This document shows, in pieces, positions 11,301 to 24,877 of a stretch of 64,000 nucleotides of DNA. The stretch spans positions 3,844,001 through 3,908,000 of the forward strand of contig NC_133942.1 in the NCBI RefSeq assembly GCF_031877795.1, given 5' to 3'. How positions within the stretch are numbered: the first letter of the stretch is position 1; every line of letters begins with the position of its first letter. The notes beneath the pieces are model-generated. The model made no database searches. It had not been told where the DNA came from and was given only the letters and a program-made list of their open reading frames with translations. The position numbers were made by a program, and so were the translations under genes. This DNA comes from Strix aluco (lineage: Eukaryota; Chordata; Aves; Strigiformes; Strigidae).

Positions 11301-13550
11301 TGAGCACGAGTGTTAGGGCTGCGTAAGGGAGGTCACAGCCACCAAACCTAGATTCAGATTAAGTCTGCAAATGAAGTTCAGTAATCCTAAAGAAGAGCTG
11401 CAAGTGTGGGCAATTATATTCTGAAATAATAATACTGGGTTGTATTTTTAAATATTAACTCCCTGCAGAGACAAGCCCTCAGATAATATTATCTTGAGAG
11501 GATTTGTTCCCAAAAAAGAGCTTCTGTTGCTGAATGTGCCAACAGGGATGCGGCTCAAAATATCTATCAACAATCTTTATTTTTAAATATTCACTCATAC
11601 CCCAAAAAACAGTTCCTTTGCTGTTTTGGGTTTTTGACTGCACGACCACAGAACTCACCCCTGCTCTTTGTCCTCTGAGCACTTGACAAGATGCTCCACT
11701 GGGAAGATAGATAGAGGAATATATTGTGATCCAACATTTCCAACCACCCAGCCAGCTCGTGAGGGCAGGAGGAGGTCCTGGGAGCCTTTGTGGCTGCTGC
11801 TTATAAATTTTTTCAAAATTGTTCTGTTCTGGGTCAATGTATGTATGTACATGACACCACTCTGCCTTTTCTATGAATGCCATGATTTGATCAGTCAAGT
11901 GTTTCCTAAACCTATTTGCATAATTCGAGTTTATAATTTCCTCAGTAGCCATCCTCGGTCGCTGACTTCCTTGTCCACACCTGCTTGCATTCTTGCATGG
12001 TTATAAGACATCACACTTCACATCATGCCAGGAATTAATATTTAATGTAATTCTCCCCAGAAGAGTACAGCTCGGGGAATCACGTGAAATGTCCCTGTGA
12101 GACAATCATTTAGTGATCGTGTGTCAGCTTTTTAAGAGTATGAAGGCTTGTGCATTCCCCCTTCCTGGGAGAGGTGGCTGTACCCTTCATGTCAACCACT
12201 CAGGTCTGTCCTGTCCCCAAGCCTGTGGCAGCACCAGAAGTCCAGTGGCTGAACAGCCCCTCTGCACACTGTGTTTATTCTCAGAAATACGGAGCTTACA
12301 AACCACCTCTTTTGCAAACGAGCTTTGTCCAAACATCAGCAGCAGATCTGGAACGTGTGTTGTGTGGCTGATGCTGGACATGCGTCCACCTTTTTTTTTT
12401 TTTGTGTGTGTGTGTGTGTGTCCTTTCCTGGAATATCCCGAGCCCACATACACAGTATGTGTCACCCAAGAGGCTTGGAGGCTGCACAGGGGCAGGGTAC
12501 AAGCTGCCATGTCATCACCCAAGACAGTTCGGTGGAGTTCAGGGTTTCGAGGCAAGGGCCCCAATCCAGAGAAACTCTGCTTTACTCCATGACTAACTCC
12601 CACTTTGCATGCCCAGAAACATTCCTCTTCATCCAGATTTGCTAAGCCGTCAGACAGTGGCAGAGCTCTATAACTTTACATAAGTGTCTAGTGATTAAAG
12701 CACTGGCTCAAGTACGAGTATAGAGGGGACTGAACCCAAGGCTGATGGGAGCAGAGAGTCCTGCTCCCGAGAGCCTGTAAGGACAAACTATTCTCCCAGA
12801 CATCCACGGTTATAAAACAGCTTTACAAGCAGCAAGATCTTCTGGCTAATGTACTTTGAAGTGTCCCATACTACTTCCTTCCTCTGACGTTGCCACCCCA
12901 AGAGCAGGTAAGTCCCACCCTAACATATCCATGCAACAGCATCATTCTGTTATCAGTGTTGCTGTGCCCCCATCCACTTGCTCTGATCCCCTTCTGTTTG
13001 AAGTACAATTTTACTGCCTTTATGGCCACTTTTCACTCAAGGAACTGCCAAATCTCCTCTGGTAGCTACCTCTCCAGCCATACTCCATTCGTGGGAGCCA
13101 AGCACTAGTATCAGTTCCCATGGCTAGTAGTGTGCCTGCGTGTGCTCGTGGTGCACGTTGGTGGACTATAATCAGATCTGCTTCTTGGTCCAAACCAGCA
13201 GAACACGGCACTTGTGCAGCAGGTGTTTAATCAGGAGGCTTGCCTGGATTAACCGTTAATGTTTGATCCCCATATGTCACAGTCATGCAGTGCCCTACTG
13301 AAATTCCTGCCTGAATTCAAATCTGGAATAAACCCTGCACAGGTGAGCAAAAGACACCAACAGTCGTGTTTAAATGCCCCTAAGAGCCCACTGTCCTTTG
13401 CCTATATTCTCTCTCTAGCTGTGGCTAATCTGCAATGCATCACAGCAGCAAAATAAAACCCAACTCCCTGACCCTTTCTGGCCTTACTCATGGAATTAAC
13501 ACAAGATAAGTGGGACAAAGAAACGCAGTCATCAGAACCTATCACCATAT
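8378..13550. other. Intergenic DNA, no gene recognised
   Basis: This is about 5 kb between two CR1 copies. Longer open frames such as 9228-10016 (+) show no family resemblance or splice context and look like chance. The only clear internal feature is the poly-T/TG microsatellite at 12,391-12,421. Confidence 0.6.
12391..12421. repeat. Poly-T plus (TG)n microsatellite
   Basis: A run of about 13 T is followed directly by about nine TG dinucleotides. Such a compound simple repeat is likely length-polymorphic. Confidence 0.95.
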
Positions 13551-13990
13551 AATCACAGACAGATTTAACCTACAAGGACCTACTGGGGGTCTCTCATCCA
13601 TCTCCTGGCCAAAGCAGGGTTAACTTCAAAGCCACATCAGGTTGCTTAGGCCTTGTCCAGCCTGGTGATGATGTTCTCATGGTTGGTGATCCCTTTTCAA
13701 ATTTTTGGGCCTGTCCCACAGCTGCACCATGCTTATGGTGAGCAATTTTTTCTTTCCCTGGAATGTCCCAGCTGCATTTTGAGCTGTTGCCTCATGTCAT
13801 TTCTCTGGGCAGCTCTGAGAAAAGTCTGAGTCTGTCTTCTCTATATCCTCCCTCTAGGTAACTGAAGACAGCAAGTATATTCCCTAGAAACCTCTTCTCC
13901 CATGAGACAAGTCCAGCTTGTTTAGCATCTCCTCAAATACCATGTATTCCAGTCTCAGCCATCTTAGTGACCCTCCACTGGACTTTGCCA
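13551..13990 (-). mobile_element. Old CR1 LINE 3' fragment
   Basis: The plus strand shows, in order, the reverse-complement CR1 blocks 'ccaaagcagggttaacttcaa', 'catcaggttgcttaggccttgtccagcc', 'tgtcatttctctgggcagctctgagaaaagtctg', 'ctgaagacagcaagtat' and 'ggtgaccctccactggactt'-like text. Many substitutions and small indels are present, so it is older than the other copies. Beyond about 13,990 the resemblance fades. Confidence 0.8.
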
Positions 13991-16478
13991 TCGAACAACC
14001 TTTCCAACACCCCTCTGGAAGGATATACTCAAAGTCCTGCTTCCACGAACATGGGTGAAACCAAGTGGTCAGTGATGTTACTTCCCCTCCATTGCAGTGT
14101 CCCTTTCTCCATGTACCACCCTGAAGCTATCTATCTGCATAAACGTGATTATCTTGATCATGTTTTTGGTTTTTTGTTTGTTTTTTCTGCTACTTCTCAC
14201 ACACCGTTTACTCCAGAATGGTTTAAGACCCAGCCATGTGGTACTCACGTTCAACCCCAGAGAAATGGCTTGGTCCAGACTCACCAGTGCAGGCAACAGC
14301 CTGTGTTTTGGGTTTCTAGTATTTCTATTTTTCCATAGGTAAGGACCATGACTTTTGATGAAGGAAGGACAGAGAAGCTGCCTGGATGCTTTTCAGAGCT
14401 TTTCCCAAGTTCATGATATAACCCTCTCTGAAATCATCATTAAGTCCTCATGGGCAGCTGAGCCCTGGTAGATCCATGTGGGACAGATGAGGCCAGTTTG
14501 GGAGGAGCTGGGGGACCAGCTGAAAGAGCAGAAAGTTCCCTGTGAGTGAAGCAGAGAAATGGGACAACAGAGCACAAAACAAGTGGGGCTTGGTGAGAGA
14601 TGCAGATCGGTAACTGGAGAAGGACTAGCTACAAGGAGGCCTGAAAGCAGAGAGGAGACCCTGGATCATGGTGTGATGGAGACAGGGACAGTAGCGAGGA
14701 GCAGCAACAGAGCTTGGATCATGCATAAGGAAGCTACTACATTCTCCGCACAGGAATCGGGCTATGGTGAAGGTCCTCAGCAGGGATCAATACTCCAAGA
14801 TAGGCTCTAGGTGATATGAGGTTTTTGCACTTTGTCTCTCTCTTGTGCTGGGTCATTCCCCAGGGTGTGTTTCCTGGAAGGGCCTGGCCTTTTTTAGCAC
14901 TAGCAGCACGTGGTGGGAGGCAGTTGTTTGCTTTGTTTTGTAGCCATATCTAATCCATGCCTGTACCATCCACCACTAAGTTCAATGCCAGCAGCATGAA
15001 GTTCTGTAGACCCACATGTCTTTAAACACGTCTCAAATAACTAAGCGGAATGAATCATAAACCGCACTCTCTCAACAGATGAGGAAACACAGGGAAACAA
15101 AAACATCAAGTGCAGCAAGGAAGCTGGGTACTAGTTTGCTGCCCTACCCCTTGAGGTTTGTTTGGGAAGTTAATAAAAATGTGTTGACATTCTTTCTTGT
15201 TAAACAAGGTGATGTATTTACAATAAATTCAACCACCCAGGGGTAGAAATGAATGCTAGATCTCACAGGGGGTTCAGTAACTTCCTCTTCTCTGATGTGG
15301 CATGGACCCCATTTCTGAGACAGATGTGAGCATGTATTGGCTTCAGTGGAATCTTGGCCCTTGGATAGCATTAATAGCCTATATGGGCAAAAGAGGTTTG
15401 AGACTTTAACAGAAGCGTCTTCGGGTATCTCTGGGTAAATGTCCAGGGGAAAGATGCTGAGAGAAGAAACAAGCTCTGCACCACGAGCAGGTGAGATGAA
15501 TGCAAGTGGTCCATGCTGTGAATGTCCCCAGGAGCAGGGGCTCGGGTACAGTAGGAGCAGGGACAGGGTCCTGAATGTCTCCTAGGTCCAGGGGAGATTG
15601 GTCGTCAGCGGGGTAGGATGCCAGTGACATAAAAATCTACCCAGACAGCAGGAGCCCTGCTTGGGAAGTAAAACCCAAAGACAGATGGAAGACATATTGT
15701 GAGTCCAGTGATAGCCTAGATAACTGCAGCATCCAGGTTCCTCCTTCCTCTGGCAGCACTAGATGCCTGGAGAGCTTGCCCAGTGTCACCTAAAAGGCCT
15801 TGGACAGCACGGCAGTCCCTTGTTCGGTGGTCTTCCCAGGTACATAGACACCCTAGCAGTGAAGTCTCCCAGGAGGGTTTTCCTCCTTGTTTAATCTCAT
15901 CCTGAGTACATAGAGGTGTGACATTCTTGTCCTTCTCTGCTCTCCTCCCAAGGAGGGAAAAGATTAACCAAACATTACGTACAGTAACCATCAGGGTGGA
16001 TTGTGGCAGTGCTAGTCTGTGCTCCAAGCCAGATGGATGTCAAGAGCAATGAGCACCTCGTGACATACATTGCTGCAGAAAGTAACCAGAGATTGCTCTA
16101 AAATTAAACAACCATGGGAAAACCCTGGTGCCACCTTATATCTGGCTGATTGCTGTACAGAACTCCAGTTCCTAAAGCATCAGAAGGACTTGGAGGAACC
16201 TCTCCTACTGATGAGGATATCAGGATTTTCCTTTCCAAAGGCTGTGGATCTTCTAACAACAGATGTTTATGTGGTTCTTGCTTGCTGGCCAAACTGGTGA
16301 TGACTTGAGGAACACCTCTGCCAAGGGGAGGGAGCAACCCAGGGAGATCACAAAATCATTGCCCACCCTGAAAGCTTCACCCACAGAGGAAACACAGTTC
16401 TCATTCAGTCCATCTCCTGGCCATTCCCATTTACAAGCTTGGGGTGATATCCTAGGGACCGGAATGGCCTTTCCTGTA
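13991..16478. other. Intergenic DNA, nothing recognised
   Basis: This is unique-looking sequence of moderate GC content. No exon, RNA gene or repeat family was recognised. Confidence 0.55.
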
Positions 16479-16642
16479 TACCTTTCATAAAAGTAATGCA
16501 TCGTTTCTGCCACCTTCTAATGGAAACACCTTAGAAAAAGCCGGCATTAGGTGGAACAAGCGCATAACAAAGACAGTATGTGAGAGTTCAGCAGCTTCTC
16601 ACCTCCAGAGGTGTCCAGAGAAGAACGTGGGAACACTAGGAA
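16479..16642 (+). repeat. Left arm of long inverted repeat
   Basis: These 164 bp pair with the reverse complement of 17158-17322. By eye about 20 mismatches and one gap occur over 165 positions, roughly 87% identity, and most differences are transitions, including CpG to TG/CA changes. The first 23 bases (tacctttcataaaagtaatgcat) are identical, and the other end carries a long near-identical stretch containing tgtgagagttcagca. Confidence 0.92.
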
Positions 16643-17157
16643 CATCCCACCCTTCCAGATCTCACCCTTGGAGAAGTTCTTTCCAGTCAACCCTAAATGT
16701 CCTTCTTGGCAACCTCCCCTTCTTCTGCAAGGCCTCTCTTTCCTCTCAACTCTCTTGCCCCTTTGGGGTCTTGTACAGAGTGACAGGCAGCCCTGTTCCT
16801 TGCCTGCAAGGCTAACACCCACACAGTAAACATCTCTCTTTGCAATCACCCACTCCTGCCAGACTTCTCCCTTGGCTTGCCCATTTGGTTCCTCCTGGTC
16901 TTGTCACCTACAGACATTGGGTAGGCTTCCTGTCTCTGAAAGAGGTAGGGAGTCCCCAGATCTCGGTGTCTCTTTTATGGTACTCAGCATGGCTGAGGGC
17001 TACAAAAAACCTATGCTGTTTCAGTCTCGGGTGGTTCTTTAGCAGTCTGTAAGGACCACTGATTAAATTTTCTCCAAGTGTTGTTCAACAGTGTAATTTC
17101 AGACAGTTTTGGAGTATCTCCAGTTTCTGGAAACCACCCTGACAAGATGTTCTGACA
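16643..17157. other. Loop between inverted-repeat arms
   Basis: The 515-bp spacer is pyrimidine-rich on the plus strand at about 16,660-16,900. It has no ORF of note and no recognised family. Confidence 0.6.
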
Positions 17158-17322
17158 TTCCTAGTGTTCCCAAGTTCTTCTCTGGACACCTTTGGAGATG
17201 AGAAGTTGCTGAACTCTCACATATTGTCTTTGTTATGCATTTGTTCCATCTCATGCCGACTTTTTTCTAAGGTATTTGTATTAGGAAGTGGAGGAGCCTA
17301 TGCATTACTTTTATGAAAGGTA
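17158..17322 (-). repeat. Right arm of long inverted repeat
   Basis: This is the inverted partner of 16479-16642, at a distance of 515 bp. Similarity stops sharply at both ends of both arms. This fits either two opposite insertions of one small repeat or a defined inverted duplication. The repeat family was not recognised. Confidence 0.92.
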
Positions 17323-20300
17323 TGTAGGATTTGCATGCTGACTCTCACTGTGAGCAGCAGGAATGATCTGGAGCATCCTTTTGGTGCCAGGTATCTGTCT
17401 GGTTGGAAAGGCACACTGAGCTTGGCATGACCAGCCTACTGTCCATGTACAAATGGCATTCCTTCAGAAATGGAAAACCAACTGCTGAAGGAGGAGACTG
17501 AGCTGAAAAGCTGGCTTGAGTTGCGCTGGGGAGAAAGCTTAGCACACCAACACTGGGAGTGGGCTGGAGTCTGTCGAGCCACAGGCCAGAGATGTTGGGC
17601 TAGAATACAAGGTAGCTCTTCTGCACCCACCTGAAGACCAGTGGGACTTCAGCTGATGAATGCTCAGCTTTGTTCAGGATGTGGACTACAGACTTTATCC
17701 CAGTGGTGGAACAAACTCATGGGCTGTGACTTCTCTGCTGCTGCATGGCTGAACTGACCTGCACGTGCATGGTGATACATCCTACTTCAAAACTTGCTCT
17801 GGAGACCAGTCTAACAGCTCATCTGCAAGGCTTCCCCAAAACAGTTCTCAGCCCTGTGCGATTTGCTTGTTGTAATTTTGCACATCATGTTCTTTTTGGA
17901 AAGCACTGACTGGTTGGCTCCTTCCCTGGGGAGCAGCTGAGCCTGATTTGGGAGAAAGCCTGGGAGTAATTGCCACAACAAGGAGATGGGAAGCTGCATC
18001 TCCAGAAGAAGCTACAAGGAGGAGCAGGGAGCAGGACTGGGGTGATGGGGAAGGACCAATGGCCTCACATAGAGTCGAACTCAAAGCCACGGAGCTGACT
18101 AAACTCAAGTCTGGAAGCAAGGACACCTTGAAGGACACAATGGCAGTGGAAAATTTTTATAAACTTCTTGTTTTTCTATTGCAGCCTTGCTACTTTGAGT
18201 TCCTTTTAGTTGAAAAGCGATCTGTTCTAGTTTATACCTGGGTTTGTTATGCGAGCAGTCTTTGTGGGGTGTTGGGAAGTCTGAGATCCATGCCAAGGGT
18301 TTGGATGGCTCAGGGTTGCAACATGTCCTGGCAAGACATAGAAGCCTGGGGCTGAGAAAGAAACAGGAGGATGCCTTGAGAAAGGCTACATCAGCCTTGT
18401 TTGGTGGATTGGTGACACAGGATGGCAGCTACTCTTTTAACCCTTGGCAGATGGCCATCCTTTACATCCCTGGGCTAAGGTAGAAAGAGGCCAGGAAGGC
18501 GTCAAGTCTGGCCCTAACTTGCAGACTATAGATAATTAATTGGTCTTTAGGATGCTGAGTACAGGCTGTTCATGCCCTTCTCTCCAACATACCAGTTGGC
18601 TTACATACGAAATGTCAGAGTTGACTCACTTCTGCATTTTTTTCTCTTCCAAAGCCGTGATTGAGTTGGAATTTACTGGTCCTACTAGAGAAGCTGTTTT
18701 GTAATTGAGTGCTAAGCCTGACTCTTGCGAGGTGGTGCAGTCCCACAGCTGAGTCCATCGCTTCTGCTTATCGCCATCACATCTGCGTGCCCCAGCAAAG
18801 CAACCAGCAGTCATTACCTATTCCTCACATGCATGTTGGTGGATACAGCTGTTAAAAATGTAATCATCACTAACACGCTGGCAGCTGCCTGTGAAGCCTG
18901 AGCCGCCGGATGTCTTTGTTTACCTGCTCACCACAAAACAAACTTGACGGAGCACTTCAGCTCTTGCCTACAGTTTGCATTGCCAACTCATTTTGGCAGA
19001 GCCACATCACTTCTTCCCAAGACCTCCTCATTTCTGCACACAGGTGTCCTTAGGATGTTGGCCATGACCACTTCTGCCAACAATTCAGGGGAGAGAATTT
19101 ATTTTTCTGACATTTTTGTCATTATGGTTTTTCAAAAGACTGGTTAAGAGTGTGCTTTTGGTTCCTTTGAACCGGGTATTTGCGAGTGGCTCTGTGCATC
19201 TAGCACTGTGATAAGTAGCCTCAGAGGCAGGGAAAATAATTACATTAAAAACTTTTTAAATGCAATTAGCTCAACCCAGAAATGGAGCAGCAAGTATGAC
19301 ATCACTAATTTTTGTATTTTCAGGTGCAAACCTGTTTCCCTCAGTTATGCATTTCTCTGTGAGGTGTTTTAGAACTGCACAAAAGCCATAATGGTGGTAG
19401 AGAAAATGTAGTTTTAGACTTGAGTACAGTATGATTCAAATCTCAGCCAAACCGAGCACACAGCCACATTCCGCTGTCCTCCAAAGCCTTCGTGATACTG
19501 GGAATGGCTCCTTCCACACACTAATTTTGTCAGTTAGCTTTAAAAGCCTACAACAAGCCTCTGAAGGTATTGTAGTTTGTGTTTTTCTAACGTTGTTCCC
19601 CCATCCCTGCCAGGAACCCATTTGGTAAGGATGCCTGAGTACCCATCACCAGCTGAGGGGTGGGAGAAGATTTCAACAGGACGATAAAGATGATTTCACA
19701 GATGTTTGTTACCACGGGACCCAGCATTCAACAGCAGAACCTTTTGTTTTCTGTCCGGGAACTTTAGCAGAGTGTTTTATACACAGATGCTTCTTGCCTG
19801 AGCCTTGGGGCAATTCTCTAGTTAACAAACGGAGTTTGCTGTACCAGCAAGAAGTCCTGCAGGATTAGTGTGCTTAGCACACGTGGAGACTCTGTGTCCC
19901 AGGCACAGCCTGGAGCACTGCTGACACCCATGAGAGCTCCTAGCTGAAGTCCACATTGACATGGACATAACCAGGACTGTGTGTCTTAGCTGGGAAACAG
20001 CTGACAGAGAAGGGCAACCATGTGATTTTGGAGGAGCAAGACCAGGGAGAACCTGCAGAAGAGTTGCTGGGTTGGAAGAAAATAATTTCTCAGAGAGCTG
20101 TGAATCAGCCCGGGGCCCTCCCTCACTGCTGGAATACTCCAAAAGATGTCAGCTGAGGAAGATGAGAGGATCCCAGTGTTGCTGCGGGTAAGGATGACTC
20201 AAAAGGAAAGGCATGGTGTGGCTCCATGGGTGGAGGAGGGTGCTCCCCTCCACGGAGGCAGGAGAGGTACTTTTTGTTGCTACTGTGAGCTGGGCTGAGT

Positions 20301-23300
20301 TACCTGTTGTTTTCATTGAACTGAAGCAGAAAAGTTGCTGTGAGACACCTAATGAGCAAGGTGGCAGCTGGGAGGCAGCACAAACCTAACAAATATCTGC
20401 CATGCCCCATCCCCGTCCAAGTGCTTAACCTCTGTCAGGTCCCACCTCCTCTAGTCCTACAGCTCTTCTAAAACCTCCTGCTCCTGCAGGTTGCCACCAG
20501 TTGGTACTGGGATGAACACCTCCAGGGCAGAGGTCTCCCTCTGGTGCTTGAGCCTCACCCAGGAGGGTTGGTTCTGGTCTGCTGGGGCAAGCAAGGAGCA
20601 ATGAGAGCAAGGCAAGGGGCAGCGTGAGTCACAGAGATGTACTGAATCGCCCGCAGCAGTCTGAGAGTGCTCATCTGTGGCAAATGAAACCCAGTCCTTT
20701 AGTTTTGCATTTTTTTCACACTGGAAAATATCTAGAGTGGCCACTTCTGAGTAAGTCAAGCCTGACCTAGGTCCTGTGCAATGTGCCTGACTCACCAGCT
20801 CAGCTTCTGCTCTCTGCTGGAGATCTTTGTGCAGTTATTAAGAGAAATTTGATCTAAACACATAATGGCACAGAGAGGGCTTTTTGTCCTAAAATGAGGA
20901 AAATACATTCTGTGTGTTTGTTTTTTCTGTATTCATCTTCTTATAAGATTATTGTCAGCGACCTTATTTAGAACTAAATTGTTCCTGTAGCATTTCCCTA
21001 CCAAAATACATGTTTTCCTGCACGACAGTTTGTCGTTTGTTAGTCTGAGATTTGCTTCCAACGGCCTCAGTCACGTAAGCAGCAATGCTGGTATAAAGTC
21101 TGTATTTGCTCTTCCTTAGAAGAACATTTTCAAAATTATTTAAAACAGCTGACCATTTCTCACCACAAAGAGTTAACACACATTTTAATAGTGACTAGAA
21201 ATATCCACAGTAGCAGGAGATCCTAGAAAAAGAATAAAAGAATGGGGTGCGGGTGACAGAGAGAAGGGAAATGGAAATCTGTCAGAAATCCATGGGAGGG
21301 AGGGGTACAGAGAGGTGGGTTGGACACAGAGCAGGTTGGTTTTGCCCGTGTTTACTCTAAGGCTCCGCTTTAAGCAGCAGCGGGATTTCAGTGGGCAAGT
21401 CAGGACATCTCAAGGTACCTCTCTAAGTAGAAACAAAGACTGTCAAATGCTTTCTTGACACCAGTTGCATTTCTGAGGAGTGTCTGCCCTTGAAATCTGT
21501 TCCCAGGTAATAATCATGGCTTGCTGGGTTGACATGGAGCTGGTTTCCCCGACATTGTTCCTCTGTTCTTTCCGGGATGGTTTTGTGGACCGTCTTGTCC
21601 AAGGAAGGGCATGTACCCCTGCTCCATTATCTCAGGAAGGCAGATTTCTTCTGTCCTAGTATCTCTCCTTCACCACAGGCTCTGGAGAAGGTGTTCCTCA
21701 CTAGTTCTTGGCAGTGCTCTGTCACTTGGGTTTTCTCCTGCAACTGTCCCAAAACGCTGCCTCACATCCTCCCTTGTCCATGCAAGAAGGTTATACTGGG
21801 AGAAAGAAACATGAATTTAAATGGAAGTAGTTATAACAATATTGTATTCCACAGCCCACTGCAAGAAGCATTAGATGTGGTGGCTCGGGGATGTTTTTAC
21901 CCTGAACAGCTCAGCCCAGCTCTCCTCTTCCTGATCTTTACTTTGACTTTGGCCATTTCCTCTCTGTCCTTTGGATCTGAAAATGCTTCAGATCTAACAT
22001 TAATGCCTAGGACTTTGCCCAGAAATGAAAGGTCCACAGCTCTGACTATCCCCACTCAGAAAAAAGTGACAAAACCCACCTTGTTTTTTCCAGGGCTCAC
22101 CCAACACTGTCCTCTGTGAGTGTCACCAGTGTTTGCTTCCACTTTCTCGTTCAGGAACCTCCTGTGCATCGAAGCTTTACTCTGAACCAATACACAAACA
22201 CACACCTCTGGGAGATTGCCTTTCTCTTAACTACACCGTGTTTTCTTTAGACACCCAAGGTTTACTTACTGGCTTTGGATTTGTGTGTGTGGTTTTAATA
22301 ATTTTTTTTAAGAATAAAAACATTTTAAAAAGCTGTTAGCTTCCACTTTTCTTTTATATAGTGCTTTTTTTAAGGGCAGTTGTGACATGAAGCAAACACC
22401 AAGAAGTGCTTAAACACTGAGAAATGCTTAAATCCTCTGGAAAACATTGACTGTATTCACTGGCTACAGTAAATCTAATCCCTAAAACAATAGGTGTTTT
22501 TTTGTTCTGAGCTAGAAACTTACTTTTTTTAAAGCAAGAATCAGTTCATCCACACGTATTAAGTGATAAATGACTTCTTACTGAATGTGGCCAGAGACAC
22601 GTGCTCAGCCGGAGTTATCCCCTCTCCCACTCAATGTACCCATAAATTGCAAGAATTGGAGAAAGTTTGAGGGTTGAGGGAACTCTGGAGATCTTGGTTC
22701 ACCAGGTGTGCACTGAAGGTCTCCAAGGATGGAGATACCCCTCCACTTCTCTGTCCCCTGCCCAGCAGCTCCCCTTCTCTCAATGTGATCTTTTTCCCTT
22801 GTGTCCGACTGGAATTACCCCCCTTTCCCAGGTCCTGTTCCCCAGCCACAGGACCTCTCCATCAGAAATAAAAAATAATAACTTTAAACTGTTAAATGTT
22901 AAGAAAGGATTTTTAGCCTTAGTTAAAGACTAAAATACTTTTTAAGGTTCCACCACTAGAATTTTTTACATATACTGGTTATAAGCTTTGCTGTGTCTGT
23001 TTAATAAAACCAAATCCATCACATGAATTCAGCACATCTTCCCAAGAGATGCCCTTGTAACCTTTCAACCTGTAACAAGGGCAAATTTTTCAGAACTATC
23101 ATTTTGTCAAGAAAAGAAACCAAGACAACAGACACAGTGATCCCTGGGATTTCCAGGTAAACCTTTTTTTATAAATATTAAGAAAACAGATCCATGTCAA
23201 AGCGCTCAGTTCAAGCCAAGAAAGGCTCATTGTGAGACGCATCTGCAGAAATAGTTACTGCATTTCAGAAAGGTACTGGGACAGCCAGGCTGATCCACAA

Positions 23301-24877
23301 AAGACAAATATTTCTCTCCAATTCCCCCAAACTGCCCCAAAAGAGGCAACGCACTTACAGGTGGTAACTTCCATGGAAAAGCAGTAGTTCCTTACTGATT
23401 CCCAACCCACGTCTAAGTGCCTACACCAGAGGGGTAACCCAAAAATATGGGTATTTAATTAAACTTTAATCAAATTTTACCCTATTTGGTCCTCATCAGC
23501 ATTTTGCTGTGCTCAGGACACAAATCCAAGGGCTGGTTCAGGAACAGAGTGGTCATGAGCTGTGGTCAGTGATTTGTTTGGGAGGGGTTTTCTTGCAGAA
23601 ACCAGCCCCTGGGATTGGAGGTGCTCTTGCTAATTAGTATCCCTGTAAGGACTCAGCTGTGGGGCACAGGGGGGTGGTGGTGAGGCTAATAAATGCATTC
23701 GTTTCTAGAGGTACAACTTGCTCTGCTTTCAAAGACGTGTTTGTGGGTGAGAACAGTTAGCATAGCTGGAAAAAAATACACCATTACAGCTGCAGAAGCA
23801 CTGCTGAATATTGTAACCATGGCATCAGACCCTTTCTCACCCTGGGATGTATTTCTGAGAGCACGGCAGCTGGCAACTAGGCCAGGTAACGAGTCCCATT
23901 CCCAAAGGCCTCAGCTGCTTGGTCTGTGAAGCCCTCATCATGACTGGTCTTCATTCATCCAGGAGTGAGCCTGAAAACCAGTAGGTTTTTGTTGAGTAGT
24001 TTGGCCTCACAAAGCGGTGGAGAACTTCTGCGGGGTGATGGGTTCCCAGCAGCCAGTCAGGGAGCCGGAGTGTGTTTCCCCAGGTGGAGGTGACACCTGC
24101 TTCCCAAACCCATGGGCATCTCTTGGACAGTGCAAAGGCCACATGCTCACACCCCTGTGCTGCAACGTCTTGGAAAGGAAGACCTATCCCAAGGAACCAT
24201 TTCCACCCAGGTCCCACTGCCTACTATTTACCCCTGTTTTTTTCAGGAAGTGGTCCTCTAGCACAGAAGCCATATTTCCTCATTGCAGTCAGGTCTGGGT
24301 TTGGAAAGCAAAAATGCTGGCTGCAGGTGACTGGCAGGAAGGCAGGTGAAGGCACAAAGTTTCCTGCAGTGCAAGGATGTCTTATCAGGTTGTCTGTCAA
24401 CCCATCAGGGGCCCTCTCAAGCCAAGCACGCGGAAACAGTGCTGATTGCTGTTGACTTTGTCCAGCGATGGCACCCGTGGCTCAGACTGTCTGCATTAGC
24501 AGAGCCTGTTCCCGAGGCAAGGTGCTGGGCTGAATTGGTTGGCATCCACCTGCACCAACAGGCACCTTATAAAATGCCACACGTGGCCACCCACCACTGC
24601 AGAGACCTCCTGGGAGCACTGACAGATGAACCAGCCCCTGGCCCCTGGCAGGGAGGAGGTGGAAGCTACTTGGTCTTCCTGGAGCTGGGTAGCAATGTTG
24701 CTTGTTGCTGGGGGAAGCAGGGCATGTTCCAGCTCAGGTGGAAAACAGGGACACTATGGACAGCTGACAGCCTCTCCCAGCCATTGGCAGGATTCAGGCT
24801 CTTCTGCCAAAACCCCTCTAAGCTCACGCATTCCTTTCAGCTTTCTCTCCCAGAAGGCCATATGCAAGTCATAGGCA
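17323..24877. other. Intergenic DNA, no gene recognised
   Basis: This is 7.5 kb without a recognisable exon. Open frames such as 21529-22119 (+, 196 codons) lack any familiar motif. Short AT-rich patches occur near 22,280-22,370 and 22,870-22,990. Confidence 0.55.
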
